From an uncultured Erysipelotrichaceae bacterium (lineage in GTDB: Bacteria; Bacillota_I; Bacilli_A; Erysipelotrichales; Erysipelotrichaceae), in NCBI GenBank assembly GCA_902803275.1, contig CADCPE010000232.1, positions 1 through 9,192 on the forward strand: a DNA stretch of 9,192 nt. The letters are read 5' to 3'. The notes beneath the pieces are model-generated. The model worked only from the letters and a program-made list of their open reading frames with translations. It was not told the origin of the DNA and searched no databases. Shown here in pieces: positions 1-6,882 of the stretch. The position numbers were made by a program, and so were the translations under genes. Each line of letters opens with the position of its first letter. Within the stretch, counting starts at the first letter, position 1.

Positions 1-1
1 G

Positions 2-628
2 GCTTATAAAAAGGCTCTTGAAGAAAAACACGGCAGACTCTCAGGCTGTTCATCATACTCTTCAAGCAGCGGCATGATGATAAATTCCAACAGTCTGCTG
101 AAATATGAGCTGGAGATCAAAGAGAATGACGAGTCTGTCATGACAGTAAGCAACAAAGCGCCTTTCTCTAAGACCGTCACTGCTCATTACCGGATCAAAG
201 ATGAAGATCTTAAGGATCTCTGCACTTTCATCGAAAAAAACAGATTTTGGGCTTTCAAGGAGCTCCATTATCATCAGGATCCTGCTTTTATCGTTTATGA
301 TTATTCAAGAAGCAGCAGTTTTTCCTTGAAATACGATGATAGCGGAATCGGCGGAAGCAGCTTTGTCTATCTTACCATCAACGCCGATGCGATGAGACAG
401 TATGAATTTGATGAACTGTGTGATGAATTCACAGCCAGAATGGATGAACTGGCAAAAAAAGGCGAACTGTTTTCTATAGAGGAATCGGGAGAAGATTCCA
501 GCTTCTTTGCAGAAACACCAGAAAAGGAAAAACAGATCACAGCGGACAAGGACATTTGTCCATGCTGCGGCTATAGACCGGTCACAGGCAGATTCTGTCC
601 GGAATGCGGATCACTGGTAAAAAAATAA
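2..628 (+). CDS. Zinc-ribbon protein of unknown function (5' end outside window)
   Basis: The reading frame is open from the first bases of the window to TAA at 626-628, so this is the C-terminal part of a longer protein; the in-frame ATG at 74 is internal or at best an alternative start, because coding-like sequence continues upstream of it. The visible part has a Ser-rich stretch, then about 130 residues of mixed charged and aromatic sequence that I do not recognise, an acidic linker, and a terminal zinc ribbon: CPCC starting at base 557 and CPEC shortly before the stop, two CxxC pairs that would bind one zinc ion. Such C-terminal ribbons are common in Bacillota proteins of unknown role. 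No membrane segment is visible in this part. It converges on the serine operon and ends in a shared terminator. The zinc ribbon is well supported; the function is not known. Confidence 0.75.
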   Translation, partial: AYKKALEEKHGRLSGCSSYSSSSGMMINSNSLLKYELEIKENDESVMTVSNKAPFSKTVTAHYRIKDEDLKDLCTFIEKNRFWAFKELHYHQDPAFIVYDYSRSSSFSLKYDDSGIGGSSFVYLTINADAMRQYEFDELCDEFTARMDELAKKGELFSIEESGEDSSFFAETPEKEKQITADKDICPCCGYRPVTGRFCPECGSLVKK

Positions 629-655
629 GCTATGGCAATCTGAAGCACATAGCTT
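627..655. terminator. Bidirectional intrinsic terminator
   Basis: The inverted repeat AAGCTATG (627-634) and CATAGCTT (648-655) encloses a 13-nt loop. On the plus strand the stem runs into a T-rich tail (TTTTTTATTTT); on the minus strand it is followed by ATTTTTT. It begins within the stop codon of the zinc-ribbon gene and lies just past the TAA (660-658) of the PTS-like gene, so it serves both convergent genes. The stem is short and only moderately GC-rich, so it may be leaky. Confidence 0.75.
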
Positions 656-657
656 TT

Positions 658-1671
658 TTATTTTGGATCATCCTGTTTTCTTATGAAATGGGGTGTAATC
701 AGGTTCATGACAAGCAACGCGATCAGAATGATGATCGGAAGGATCTTGTCATCCAGACCTATCGATTCAAGAGTTTTAACAACGATCGCATTGATATCAG
801 AAACAGCAGCGTTTAACGCAAGCATCATCAGGCTGATAAGCAAAGTGCCGATGATCGGATAAATGATGTTTGTTTTGATCATCCTTAATGAAGAAGGCAT
901 TTTATAGCACAGTCTTTGAAGAACAAGACCTGTAAACCCGGCAGCTGCACCCGCGATCAAAGCGCCGGGAATCCCCGATGAACTTAACGGTGCATTCTGA
1001 TCTGCAAGCCAGTTCAGACTGTAACCGGCATCTGCAACAGCTCCGCCGATAAAGCCGATCGCTGCCGCATCTTTTCCTGCGATCATCCAGGCAATATATG
1101 CAGCCAGCAGTGGAACAAACAGATCAAGCAAGGTATTACCGACAGCTTTAAAAAACAGGGAAAGCGAAGTAAGATCCCCCGCAAGAAGCACCGCCGCTGT
1201 CAGCATGAATGATCCAACAACAAGTACAGGCATGATGCTGCTCAGGCTTTCCATAAGTCTGATGAACGGCTGCACTTTTGTCTGCGGTATTTCTTTTTGA
1301 TCAGACAGAGTTTCTGCTATTCCCGTTTCAGCAACCGGAGCCTCATGGTTAAGGATCTTCCTGATCAGCTTTTCCGGTTCATTGATGGCCTGTGAAGTGG
1401 TTGTTACCAGTACCTGTTTTTCAGCAAAACGTTTCAGAACGATGTTTGTATCCGTGGCGACAATGATCCCCTTGCACTCAGCAATCTGCTCAGGTGCAAG
1501 CTCATCAATGATGTTTCCGTTTTTATGGACCTCGATCCTTATCGATACGGCAAGCTTTTCTGCCGTATCTCTTAATGCCTGTGCCGCTGTTAAAGAATTA
1601 TCAGAATCATCTGCCGATGCACACACCGCAAGGATCTCAGGAACTGTTTTTATGCTTGTATCAATGGCCAT
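658..1671 (-). CDS. Degenerate fructose-PTS EIIB-EIIC-like membrane protein
   Basis: This 337-residue protein resembles the fructose/mannitol-type PTS permease, normally the phosphorylating sugar transporter. Residues 11-108 align with EIIB without gaps around the active site: canonical xILAVTACPTGIAHT becomes EILAVCASADDSDNS, so the phosphorylated Cys position is Ser19 and the CPTGIAHT signature is gone (a Cys lies two residues earlier). A linker of about 25 residues leads to a hydrophobic part (136-330) resembling EIIC, with recognisable VPLLAAYIAWMIAGK and GFIGG and about six membrane spans. It ends with one hydrophobic segment and lacks the usual DMGGPVNKAAY region and last spans of EIIC. 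No EIIA is present. Start: the ATG at 1671 lies 10 nt after the serA stop and leaves a normal EIIB N-terminus; the in-frame ATG at 1734 would overlap serA by 53 nt. No good Shine-Dalgarno is seen, so translation may be coupled to serA. It is last in the serC-serA operon. The intact frame argues against simple decay. Function unknown. Confidence 0.75.
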   Translation of the reverse strand: MAIDTSIKTVPEILAVCASADDSDNSLTAAQALRDTAEKLAVSIRIEVHKNGNIIDELAPEQIAECKGIIVATDTNIVLKRFAEKQVLVTTTSQAINEPEKLIRKILNHEAPVAETGIAETLSDQKEIPQTKVQPFIRLMESLSSIMPVLVVGSFMLTAAVLLAGDLTSLSLFFKAVGNTLLDLFVPLLAAYIAWMIAGKDAAAIGFIGGAVADAGYSLNWLADQNAPLSSSGIPGALIAGAAAGFTGLVLQRLCYKMPSSLRMIKTNIIYPIIGTLLISLMMLALNAAVSDINAIVVKTLESIGLDDKILPIIILIALLVMNLITPHFIRKQDDPK

Positions 1672-1681
1672 GTCTTCGATT

Positions 1682-2830
1682 TCAGTTAATGACTCTGACG
1701 CGGATGATGTTGTCAACATGATCAAAGGCGTCATCTGCTACTTCAGAGTTGGTGTCGATCATGGTATAGGCAACTTCACCTTTAGCCTTGTTGGCCATGT
1801 TTTCGATATTGATGTTGTTGGCACCGATGACCGTCGTCAATTGTGCCAGCATGTTCGGTACATTCTTGTGAATGATGCAGATACGGTGAGATGTGCTTCT
1901 AGGTTCGGCGATCGAAGGAAGGTTGACGGAATTGGTGATATTGCCGTTCTCCAGATAGTCGATCAGTTCCTTGACGGCCATGATCGCACAGTTTTCTTCC
2001 GATTCAGGAGTAGAGGCACCCAGATGCGGGAAGCAGACGACATCCCTGCGCTGAGCGAGCCTGTATGAAGCAAAATCCGTTACATATCTGCCGATCTTTT
2101 TTGAATCAAGAGCTCTGATCAGAGCTTCTTCATCGACCAGTTCTCCCCTGGCAAGATTGAGCAGTCTCACGCCGTCTTTCATCAGGGCGATCTTATCCGC
2201 ATCAATGGTATTCTTCGTATCCTGATTGTATGGAAGATGCAGAGTTATATAGTCGCATTCGCTCAACAGCTCATTGATGTTGGTGACGTGTTTTACCCAT
2301 TTGGACAAGGCCCAGGCGCTGTTTACGGAAATATACGGATCATAGCCATAGACTTCCATGCCGAGCTTTACCGCAGCATTGGCAACCAGTACACCGATCG
2401 CTCCGAGACCGATGACGCCGAGTTTCTTGCCGTTGATCTCCGGACCGATAAACTGGGATTTGCCTTTTTCTACCTGTTTTGAGAAATCAGGAGTATCTTC
2501 AAGTTTTCTGATGAAATCCATGCCGCCTTCAATGTCTCTGGAAGACATGAACAGTGCACAAAGGACCAGTTCCTTTACGGCATTGGCGTTGGCGCCCGGT
2601 GTATTGAAGACGACGATGCCCTTTTCACTGCATCTGTCAATCGGAATATTGTTGACGCCGGCACCGGCTCTGGCGATCGCCAGGAGCTCTTTTGGAAACT
2701 GCGTATCCAGAAGATTTGCGCTCCTGACAAGGATCGCATCCTCATTCTCCATGTTCTCGCAGTAATCATATGTATCATCAAACAGCTGCAGACCGTTCTC
2801 ATCGATCCTGTTGGCTAATCTAATTTTCAT
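1682..2830 (-). CDS. serA: D-3-phosphoglycerate dehydrogenase (ACT-domain type)
   Basis: SerA oxidises 3-phosphoglycerate to 3-phosphohydroxypyruvate with NAD+, the first step of phosphorylated serine synthesis in the cytoplasm. The 382-residue protein has the split D-2-hydroxyacid dehydrogenase substrate domain, with the family segment ARAGAGVNNIPID at 53-65, a Rossmann domain with GLGAIG at 141-146, NLARGELVDE with Arg228, FPHLGASTPES with His269, and a C-terminal ACT domain (about 316-382) that in this family can sense L-serine. It matches the short clostridial-type enzyme. The catalytic Glu normally found after the Asp of the DVFxxEP-type segment is not seen: the sequence is VTDFASYRLAQ, with Arg257 or Tyr256 near the expected place. 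It starts at ATG 2830, sharing ATGA with serC, behind AGAAAGGA at 2847-2840. It is translationally coupled to serC and followed after 10 nt by the PTS-like gene. Confidence 0.93.
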   Translation of the reverse strand: MKIRLANRIDENGLQLFDDTYDYCENMENEDAILVRSANLLDTQFPKELLAIARAGAGVNNIPIDRCSEKGIVVFNTPGANANAVKELVLCALFMSSRDIEGGMDFIRKLEDTPDFSKQVEKGKSQFIGPEINGKKLGVIGLGAIGVLVANAAVKLGMEVYGYDPYISVNSAWALSKWVKHVTNINELLSECDYITLHLPYNQDTKNTIDADKIALMKDGVRLLNLARGELVDEEALIRALDSKKIGRYVTDFASYRLAQRRDVVCFPHLGASTPESEENCAIMAVKELIDYLENGNITNSVNLPSIAEPRSTSHRICIIHKNVPNMLAQLTTVIGANNINIENMANKAKGEVAYTMIDTNSEVADDAFDHVDNIIRVRVIN

Positions 2831-3909
2831 TGTTCGTGTTCCTTTCTGAATTCATCCATAAATCCGACAAGTCTGTTCACGCCTTCGATCGGCATGGCGT
2901 TGTAGATCGAAGCTCTGATGCCGCCGACCAGTCTGTGGCCCTTGAGATTGCTCATGCCCTGTTTGCCGGCTTGCGATGCAAAGAGCGCATCGAGTTCAGG
3001 ATCAGGAGTCGTGAAAGTGACATTCATCAATGAACGGCTGTCTTTCTGTGCGTGAGGAAGATAGAAACCCTGATTATCCAGATAATCATAAAGTACTTTG
3101 GCTTTGGCGATGTTTCTTTTTTCGATCTCTTCCAGTCCGCCGATCTCTTCAAGCCATTCCAGCACTTTGCCCAGAACATACAGTGAAAAAGTTGAAGGCG
3201 TGTTCAGCATCGAATCATTCTTGCAGCTCAAGGCATAGTCCATGATCGAAGGAGTGAGCTTTGAAGCTTCCCTGATCAGATCCTTTCTGATAATGACAAC
3301 CGCCAGACCGGCAATGCCCATGTTTTTCTGGGCTCCTGCATAGATCATCCCGAAATCGGAAACATTTATTTTTCTTGAGAGGATATCGGAACTCATATCG
3401 ACGATCAACGGGATATTCCCGGTATCAGGGAAGCTCTTCCATTCTGTACCGTAGATCGTATTGTTGGCACACAGATGAACATAATCGGCATCCTGATCGA
3501 AACTAAGATCCTTGAGCTCAGGGATCAGGCTGTAGCCGTTATCCTTGCCGTCATAGATTATATTTACCTGACCGTATTTTTCTGCCTCACTGGCAGCCTT
3601 CTTGGAGAAGTTGCCGGTGACGATATAGTCAGCCTTGTTTTTCAGAAGATTCAGAGGAAGCGAAGCGAAAACACCGGTAGCACCTCCGTGCATGAACATG
3701 ACTTCATAGTCTTCCGGTATATCCATGAGTCTTTTCAGTGACTCTTTTGTCTTTTCAAAAATCTCCAGATACACTTTGGATCGATGTGACATCTCCATGA
3801 CCGACATGCCCGTATCGTTGTAGCTGAAAAGCTCTTCCTTTATTCTGATCAGAACCTCATCCGCCAACATTGAAGGTCCGGCTGCAAAGTTGTATATGCG
3901 ATTTTCCAT
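2827..3909 (-). CDS. serC: Phosphoserine aminotransferase
   Basis: SerC transfers the amino group of glutamate to 3-phosphohydroxypyruvate to give O-phosphoserine, using pyridoxal phosphate; it is the second step of serine synthesis and can also serve PLP synthesis. The 360-residue protein has the family landmarks in order: NFAAGPSML near residue 7, MSHRSK at 40-45, FMHGGATGVF near 72-81, the PLP-binding lysine Lys195 in AGAQKNMG, NTPSTFS at 236-242 and GGIRASIYNAMP at 329-340. Length is normal. A longer frame to TTG 3930 exists, but the ATG at 3909 has a perfect GGAGG eight bases upstream and gives the standard N-terminus. It is the first gene of a minus-strand operon and overlaps serA by 4 nt. 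A phosphoserine phosphatase gene is not in the window. Confidence 0.96.
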   Translation of the reverse strand: MENRIYNFAAGPSMLADEVLIRIKEELFSYNDTGMSVMEMSHRSKVYLEIFEKTKESLKRLMDIPEDYEVMFMHGGATGVFASLPLNLLKNKADYIVTGNFSKKAASEAEKYGQVNIIYDGKDNGYSLIPELKDLSFDQDADYVHLCANNTIYGTEWKSFPDTGNIPLIVDMSSDILSRKINVSDFGMIYAGAQKNMGIAGLAVVIIRKDLIREASKLTPSIMDYALSCKNDSMLNTPSTFSLYVLGKVLEWLEEIGGLEEIEKRNIAKAKVLYDYLDNQGFYLPHAQKDSRSLMNVTFTTPDPELDALFASQAGKQGMSNLKGHRLVGGIRASIYNAMPIEGVNRLVGFMDEFRKEHEQ

Positions 3910-3917
3910 AATCTCAT

Positions 3918-3922
3918 CCTCC
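3918..3922 (-). promoter_or_regulatory. Ribosome binding site of serC
   Basis: GGAGG on the minus strand with an 8-nt spacer to the ATG at 3909. It fixes the serC start at 3909 rather than at the upstream in-frame ATG (3924) or TTG (3930), since it lies between them and the chosen start. Confidence 0.8.
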
Positions 3923-3932
3923 ATTAACAATA

Positions 3933-3938
3933 ATTATA
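3933..3938 (-). promoter_or_regulatory. Putative serC operon -10 box
   Basis: A perfect TATAAT on the minus strand, about 24 nt before the serC ATG, predicting a leader of roughly 15-18 nt that just includes the GGAGG. No convincing -35 lies 16-18 bp upstream (TGTCAA at the 17-bp position), and that space is occupied by the gpx terminator hairpin. The promoter may therefore be weak, may need an activator, or the operon may partly depend on read-through from gpx. Confidence 0.5.
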
Positions 3939-3942
3939 AAGA

Positions 3943-3969
3943 AAACAGCGTGCATTTGACACGCTGTTT
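3943..3969 (-). terminator. Intrinsic terminator of the gpx gene
   Basis: A perfect 10-bp inverted repeat, AAACAGCGTG (3943-3952) and CACGCTGTTT (3960-3969), with a 7-nt loop. On the minus strand it is followed by TTCTTTATAAT, a T-rich tail that runs directly into the serC -10 box. It lies 23 nt past the gpx stop codon. Confidence 0.8.
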
Positions 3970-3992
3970 ACAAACTTTCTGTTCTTCGTTTT

Positions 3993-4535
3993 CTATAAGA
4001 GGCTTACAGTGAACTCTTCAACTTCTTTCATATCAGTTGTCGGTTCAAAGCGCTTGACGACTTCTCCGTCTCTGTTGATGATGAATTTGGTGAAGTTCCA
4101 CTTGATGTCGTTTTCGCCGCTTGCTTCAGCCATCTTCTTGGAAGCAGCCTTTAAAGCCATGGCTGCAACGCCCTTGCCGAAACCTTCAAAGCCCTTCTGA
4201 GACTTCAGATATGTATAAAGAGGCAGTTCGTTTGCACCATTAACGTCAGACTTCTTCATCTGCTCAAAAGTCGTATTGTAGTGTAAAGTGCAGAATTCGT
4301 GGATCTCTTCATCGCTTCCCGGTGTCTGATGACCAAACTGGTTGCACGGAACATCGATGATCTCCAGTCCCTTGTCATGATAGTTCCTGTACATGTTTTC
4401 GATCGGTTCATAGTGCGGAGTAAAGCCGCAGCCTGTCGCAGTATTGACAACCATGACGACCTTGCCTTTCAGATCAGCGGTATTCAGCTGTTCGCCATTT
4501 GCCTTTGTTAATGTAAAATCATAAAAACTTGCCAT
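3993..4535 (-). CDS. Glutathione peroxidase family protein (thiol peroxidase)
   Basis: Members reduce hydrogen peroxide and organic hydroperoxides in the cytoplasm; bacterial Cys-type members usually take electrons from thioredoxin rather than glutathione. The 180-residue protein shows NTATGCGFTPHYEP with peroxidatic Cys36, DVPCNQFG with Gln66, and KWNFTKF with Trp146 and Asn147, which complete the catalytic tetrad. Cys82 in EFCTLHYNTTF sits where Trx-dependent members have the resolving Cys. The active site uses Cys, not selenocysteine. A lysine- and alanine-rich segment (about 113-143) before KWNFTKF is longer than in the compact members of the family. There is no signal peptide. The start ATG at 4535 follows GGAGGA (4548-4543) with a 7-nt spacer and a consensus promoter. 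It is a single-gene unit with its own terminator, divergent from the phospholipase-like gene. Confidence 0.93.
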   Translation of the reverse strand: MASFYDFTLTKANGEQLNTADLKGKVVMVVNTATGCGFTPHYEPIENMYRNYHDKGLEIIDVPCNQFGHQTPGSDEEIHEFCTLHYNTTFEQMKKSDVNGANELPLYTYLKSQKGFEGFGKGVAAMALKAASKKMAEASGENDIKWNFTKFIINRDGEVVKRFEPTTDMKEVEEFTVSLL

Positions 4536-4554
4536 AATTGTTTCCTCCGAAAAT

Positions 4555-4583
4555 ATTATATCGCATACGATATATTCTGTAAA
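4555..4583 (-). promoter_or_regulatory. gpx promoter
   Basis: On the minus strand TTTACA (4583-4578) and TATAAT (4560-4555) are separated by exactly 17 bp, a near-consensus housekeeping sigma promoter. The predicted transcript starts about 13 nt before the ATG and includes the GGAGGA site. The spacer holds a perfect inverted repeat (4557-4574), suggesting repression by a dimeric regulator. Confidence 0.8.
4557..4574. promoter_or_regulatory. Candidate operator, palindromic
   Basis: TATATCG-CATA-CGATATA is a perfect inverted repeat with 7-bp arms and a 4-bp centre. It lies between the -35 and -10 boxes of gpx, overlapping the latter, and upstream of the divergent phospholipase-like gene. It is not followed by a T tail in either direction and is too AT-rich to be a convincing terminator. 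It does not match the PerR consensus (TTATAATnATTATAA). The form suits a dimeric repressor such as a MarR-type protein, but the regulator is not identified. Confidence 0.5.
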
Positions 4584-4596
4584 TAGAAATGATTAA

Positions 4597-4605
4597 TGCT
4601 AAAAT
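4597..4605 (+). promoter_or_regulatory. Putative extended -10 promoter of the phospholipase-like operon
   Basis: TGCTAAAAT fits an extended -10 (TGn plus TAAAAT, one mismatch to TATAAT) with no clear -35. Transcription would begin near 4611-4613, only about 4-6 nt before the ATG at 4617, giving an essentially leaderless message. An alternative TATATT at 4571-4576 would give a leader of about 34 nt but also lacks a -35. Confidence 0.4.
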
Positions 4606-4616
4606 AAAATTTGAAG

Positions 4617-5477
4617 ATGCCTACAACATATGCACATTGGCGTTTCGGATGCGACTGCATCGAGACCTTACCAGAAAATCTAAAGGAAGTCGTTCACAAG
4701 CACCGTGAACTTTTTGATATAGGCGTTCATGGACCGGATATCTTCTTCTATGATCTAAGACACGGCGATGTCGTCAAATACGGCTATGATACGCATTACA
4801 AGCCAGCAAGAGATTTCTTTGAAAGAGCTATCAAGGTCTACAAGGAGAACGATGAGGACAAGGATGCCATGCTGGCATACATGCTGGGATTCCTGTCGCA
4901 CTTCACTCTGGACAGCCAGTGTCATGGCTTTGTCGACAGAAAGAAGGAAGTATCCGGCATTTCCCATAACAAAGTCGAATCGGAATATGACGCGCATCTG
5001 ATGCGTCTGGACAACAAGGCCGTCAACAGAGTAAAGCGTGCTGCTTCATTAAAACCAAGCAAGTTCACGGGCAGGATCATGGCCAGGTTCTTCCCTTTCG
5101 ATGAAGAAACGATGTACAGGACTGCCAGATGGCAGCGCATGATCATTGGCGCCCTGGTATGCAGGACCAATGCAAAACGTACGATTCTCTATAGGACCAT
5201 GGAGAAGATGAATAAACTTGACTACCGTGATCTGCTCGTCATGACAAAAGAAGCGGATATCTGCAAAGACTCCAATCTGAGACTTGATAAACTGAAGGCC
5301 TTCGCGTTGGCTTTATATCCCGAACTTGTTGAAGATCTGATGAAGGCCATCAACGAAGATAAAGCTCTTCCGGAATACTTTGATCACAGTTTCGAAAGGT
5401 GGCCTGACTACAGCGAAATACCGATCCTGTCCTATGAAGAGGAACTGAAATACGAACCTGAATTCAGAAAAAAATAA
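4617..5477 (+). CDS. Zinc-dependent phospholipase C-like protein
   Basis: This 286-residue protein resembles the zinc-dependent phospholipase C / S1-P1 nuclease fold (Zn_dep_PLPC type), whose known members hydrolyse phospholipid head groups with a three-zinc centre. Likely metal ligands are visible: His7 in MPTTYAH, His38 and Asp41 in GVHGPD, His60, the helix LSHFTLDSQCH (His95, Asp99, His103), and His117, Glu121 and Asp125 in HNKVESEYD. The protein has no signal peptide or membrane segment, unlike secreted clostridial alpha-toxin, so it is probably cytoplasmic and its substrate is uncertain. Start: the ATG at 4617 gives the usual MPTTYAH beginning; a TTG at 4611 is possible. No Shine-Dalgarno precedes it, which fits a near-leaderless mRNA. 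Eighteen bases separate it from the MFS gene, so the two are probably one operon. The family call is firm; the enzymatic role is inferred. Confidence 0.85.
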   Translation: MPTTYAHWRFGCDCIETLPENLKEVVHKHRELFDIGVHGPDIFFYDLRHGDVVKYGYDTHYKPARDFFERAIKVYKENDEDKDAMLAYMLGFLSHFTLDSQCHGFVDRKKEVSGISHNKVESEYDAHLMRLDNKAVNRVKRAASLKPSKFTGRIMARFFPFDEETMYRTARWQRMIIGALVCRTNAKRTILYRTMEKMNKLDYRDLLVMTKEADICKDSNLRLDKLKAFALALYPELVEDLMKAINEDKALPEYFDHSFERWPDYSEIPILSYEEELKYEPEFRKK

Positions 5478-5495
5478 TTACGAGGGGGTAATAAT

Positions 5496-6854
5496 ATGAA
5501 AGGCTTGTTCAAGAAGCTAAATGAGTCCAAGATCTTCAAAGATCTCACACCGCAGGAATTCTCCTGGGTTCTTTACGATGTAGGCAACTCAGCCTTCACA
5601 ATGCTTGGCTGTTCTTTGATCCCGATCTGGTTCAAATCACTGGCTATCGGTGACCAGCCTGGTCAGATAAGCGGTGACAATGCAACCGCCTACTGGGCTC
5701 TGGCGACAAGTGTCGTCACAGTCATCGTTGCCCTTATCGGCCCTGTCTGCGGTGCGATCGCCGACCACAAGGATACAAAGAAGATCTTCTTCTCCACATC
5801 CGTTGCGATCGGTGTCATCGGCTGTGTCATCAATGGCTTTGCGATGAGCTGGTCATTATTCCTGATCATCTACATCCTGACAAAGATCGCCTATCAGGCT
5901 TCTCTTACATTCTATGATTCAATGCTGAACGACGTTACGACTGATGACCGTTCCGATGCCGTTTCGGCATACGGCTATGCCTGGGGCTATATCGGTTCCT
6001 GCATTCCGTTTACTGTCGCTTTGATCGCTTATGTCATGGGACCTGATATGCTCAAGATGATCCCTGGTTCGATCTCGCGCCTGATCGGCTTCGGCGTTAC
6101 GGCCGGCTGGTGGTGGGTCGTGACCGTTCCGCTTCTTAACAACTACAAACAGATCAACTACGTTGAAGATGACCACGGAGCCATCTCCAAAGCCTTCAAA
6201 AAGATCTTCAGAACTTTGAAGAGGATCGCAGTCGAGGACAAGAAAGTCCTCTACTTCCTGATCGCCTTCTTTCTGTATATCGACGGTGTCGGTACAATCA
6301 TCGATAACTGCATCAACCTGGGAACTGACCTCGGACTCAATACTGTCGGTCAGGTCATCTTCCTGCTTCTGACCCAGGTCGTCGCCTGGATCGGTTCACT
6401 GGTCTTTGCGAAACTGTCAAAGAAATATGATACGGTACCTCTGATCCAGATCTGTATCCTGGGCTACACGGTCGTATGTCTTTATGCCCTGACCCTTCAG
6501 CATCTGTGGCAGTTTGCGGTCATGGCCTTCGGTGTCGGATGCTTCCAGGGTTCGATCCAGTCGCTTTCAAGAAGCTATTATTCAAGGATCATTCCGGATG
6601 AGAACTCCGGTGAATACTTCGGTATCTACGACATCTTCGCCAAAGGCGCATCCTTCCTGGGATCATTCGTTATCTACCTCGTAAAGAAGATCGGTATCAG
6701 GACCAACGGTGTCTTCAATATCTTCGGTTTCACGATCAAGAGTATCAACGTAGCTGTCGGCTGTCTGGCACTCTTCTTCATCCTGGGCCTTGTCTTCGTC
6801 AGAATGGCTGATAAGCAGGAACAGTCCGAAGCTTCAAAGAAAGATATTCAGTAA
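5496..6854 (+). CDS. MFS transporter, UMF1 / Atg22-like family
   Basis: This 452-residue integral membrane protein has about twelve hydrophobic segments and matches the UMF1 family of the major facilitator superfamily, related to yeast vacuolar effluxer Atg22. Family landmarks seen: WVLYDVGNSAF at 24-34 in the first span, the motif-A-like loop GAIADHKDTKK at 86-96, AYGYAWGYIG at 158-167, a charged central loop (about 220-250), QGSIQSLSRS at 351-360 and EYFGIYDIFAKGASFLGS at 373-390. The C-terminal tail is short, charged and cytoplasmic. Bacterial substrates of this family are mostly unknown; Atg22 exports amino acids, which is only a hint. The start at 5496 follows a GAGGGGG site (5482-5488) with a 7-nt spacer. 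It is the second gene of the operon with the phospholipase-like gene and is followed by a strong terminator. C-ending codons such as ATC, GTC and TTC are frequent. Confidence 0.9.
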   Translation: MKGLFKKLNESKIFKDLTPQEFSWVLYDVGNSAFTMLGCSLIPIWFKSLAIGDQPGQISGDNATAYWALATSVVTVIVALIGPVCGAIADHKDTKKIFFSTSVAIGVIGCVINGFAMSWSLFLIIYILTKIAYQASLTFYDSMLNDVTTDDRSDAVSAYGYAWGYIGSCIPFTVALIAYVMGPDMLKMIPGSISRLIGFGVTAGWWWVVTVPLLNNYKQINYVEDDHGAISKAFKKIFRTLKRIAVEDKKVLYFLIAFFLYIDGVGTIIDNCINLGTDLGLNTVGQVIFLLLTQVVAWIGSLVFAKLSKKYDTVPLIQICILGYTVVCLYALTLQHLWQFAVMAFGVGCFQGSIQSLSRSYYSRIIPDENSGEYFGIYDIFAKGASFLGSFVIYLVKKIGIRTNGVFNIFGFTIKSINVAVGCLALFFILGLVFVRMADKQEQSEASKKDIQ

Positions 6855-6882
6855 TAAGCACCTATCATATTGTATAAACAGC

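Noticed and set aside
604..816. Plus-strand 70-codon frame across the terminator
   Set aside because: It starts inside the zinc-ribbon gene, crosses the bidirectional terminator and is antisense to the PTS-like gene.
1672..1734. Upstream ATG starts (1734, 1719) for the PTS-like gene
   Set aside because: They lie within the end of serA, have no ribosome site, and add about 20 residues not expected before the IIB domain.
1382..2068. Long plus-strand frame (228 codons) opposite the PTS-like gene and serA
   Set aside because: It is antisense to two well supported proteins, has no ribosome site or recognisable domain, and spans the serA/PTS junction.
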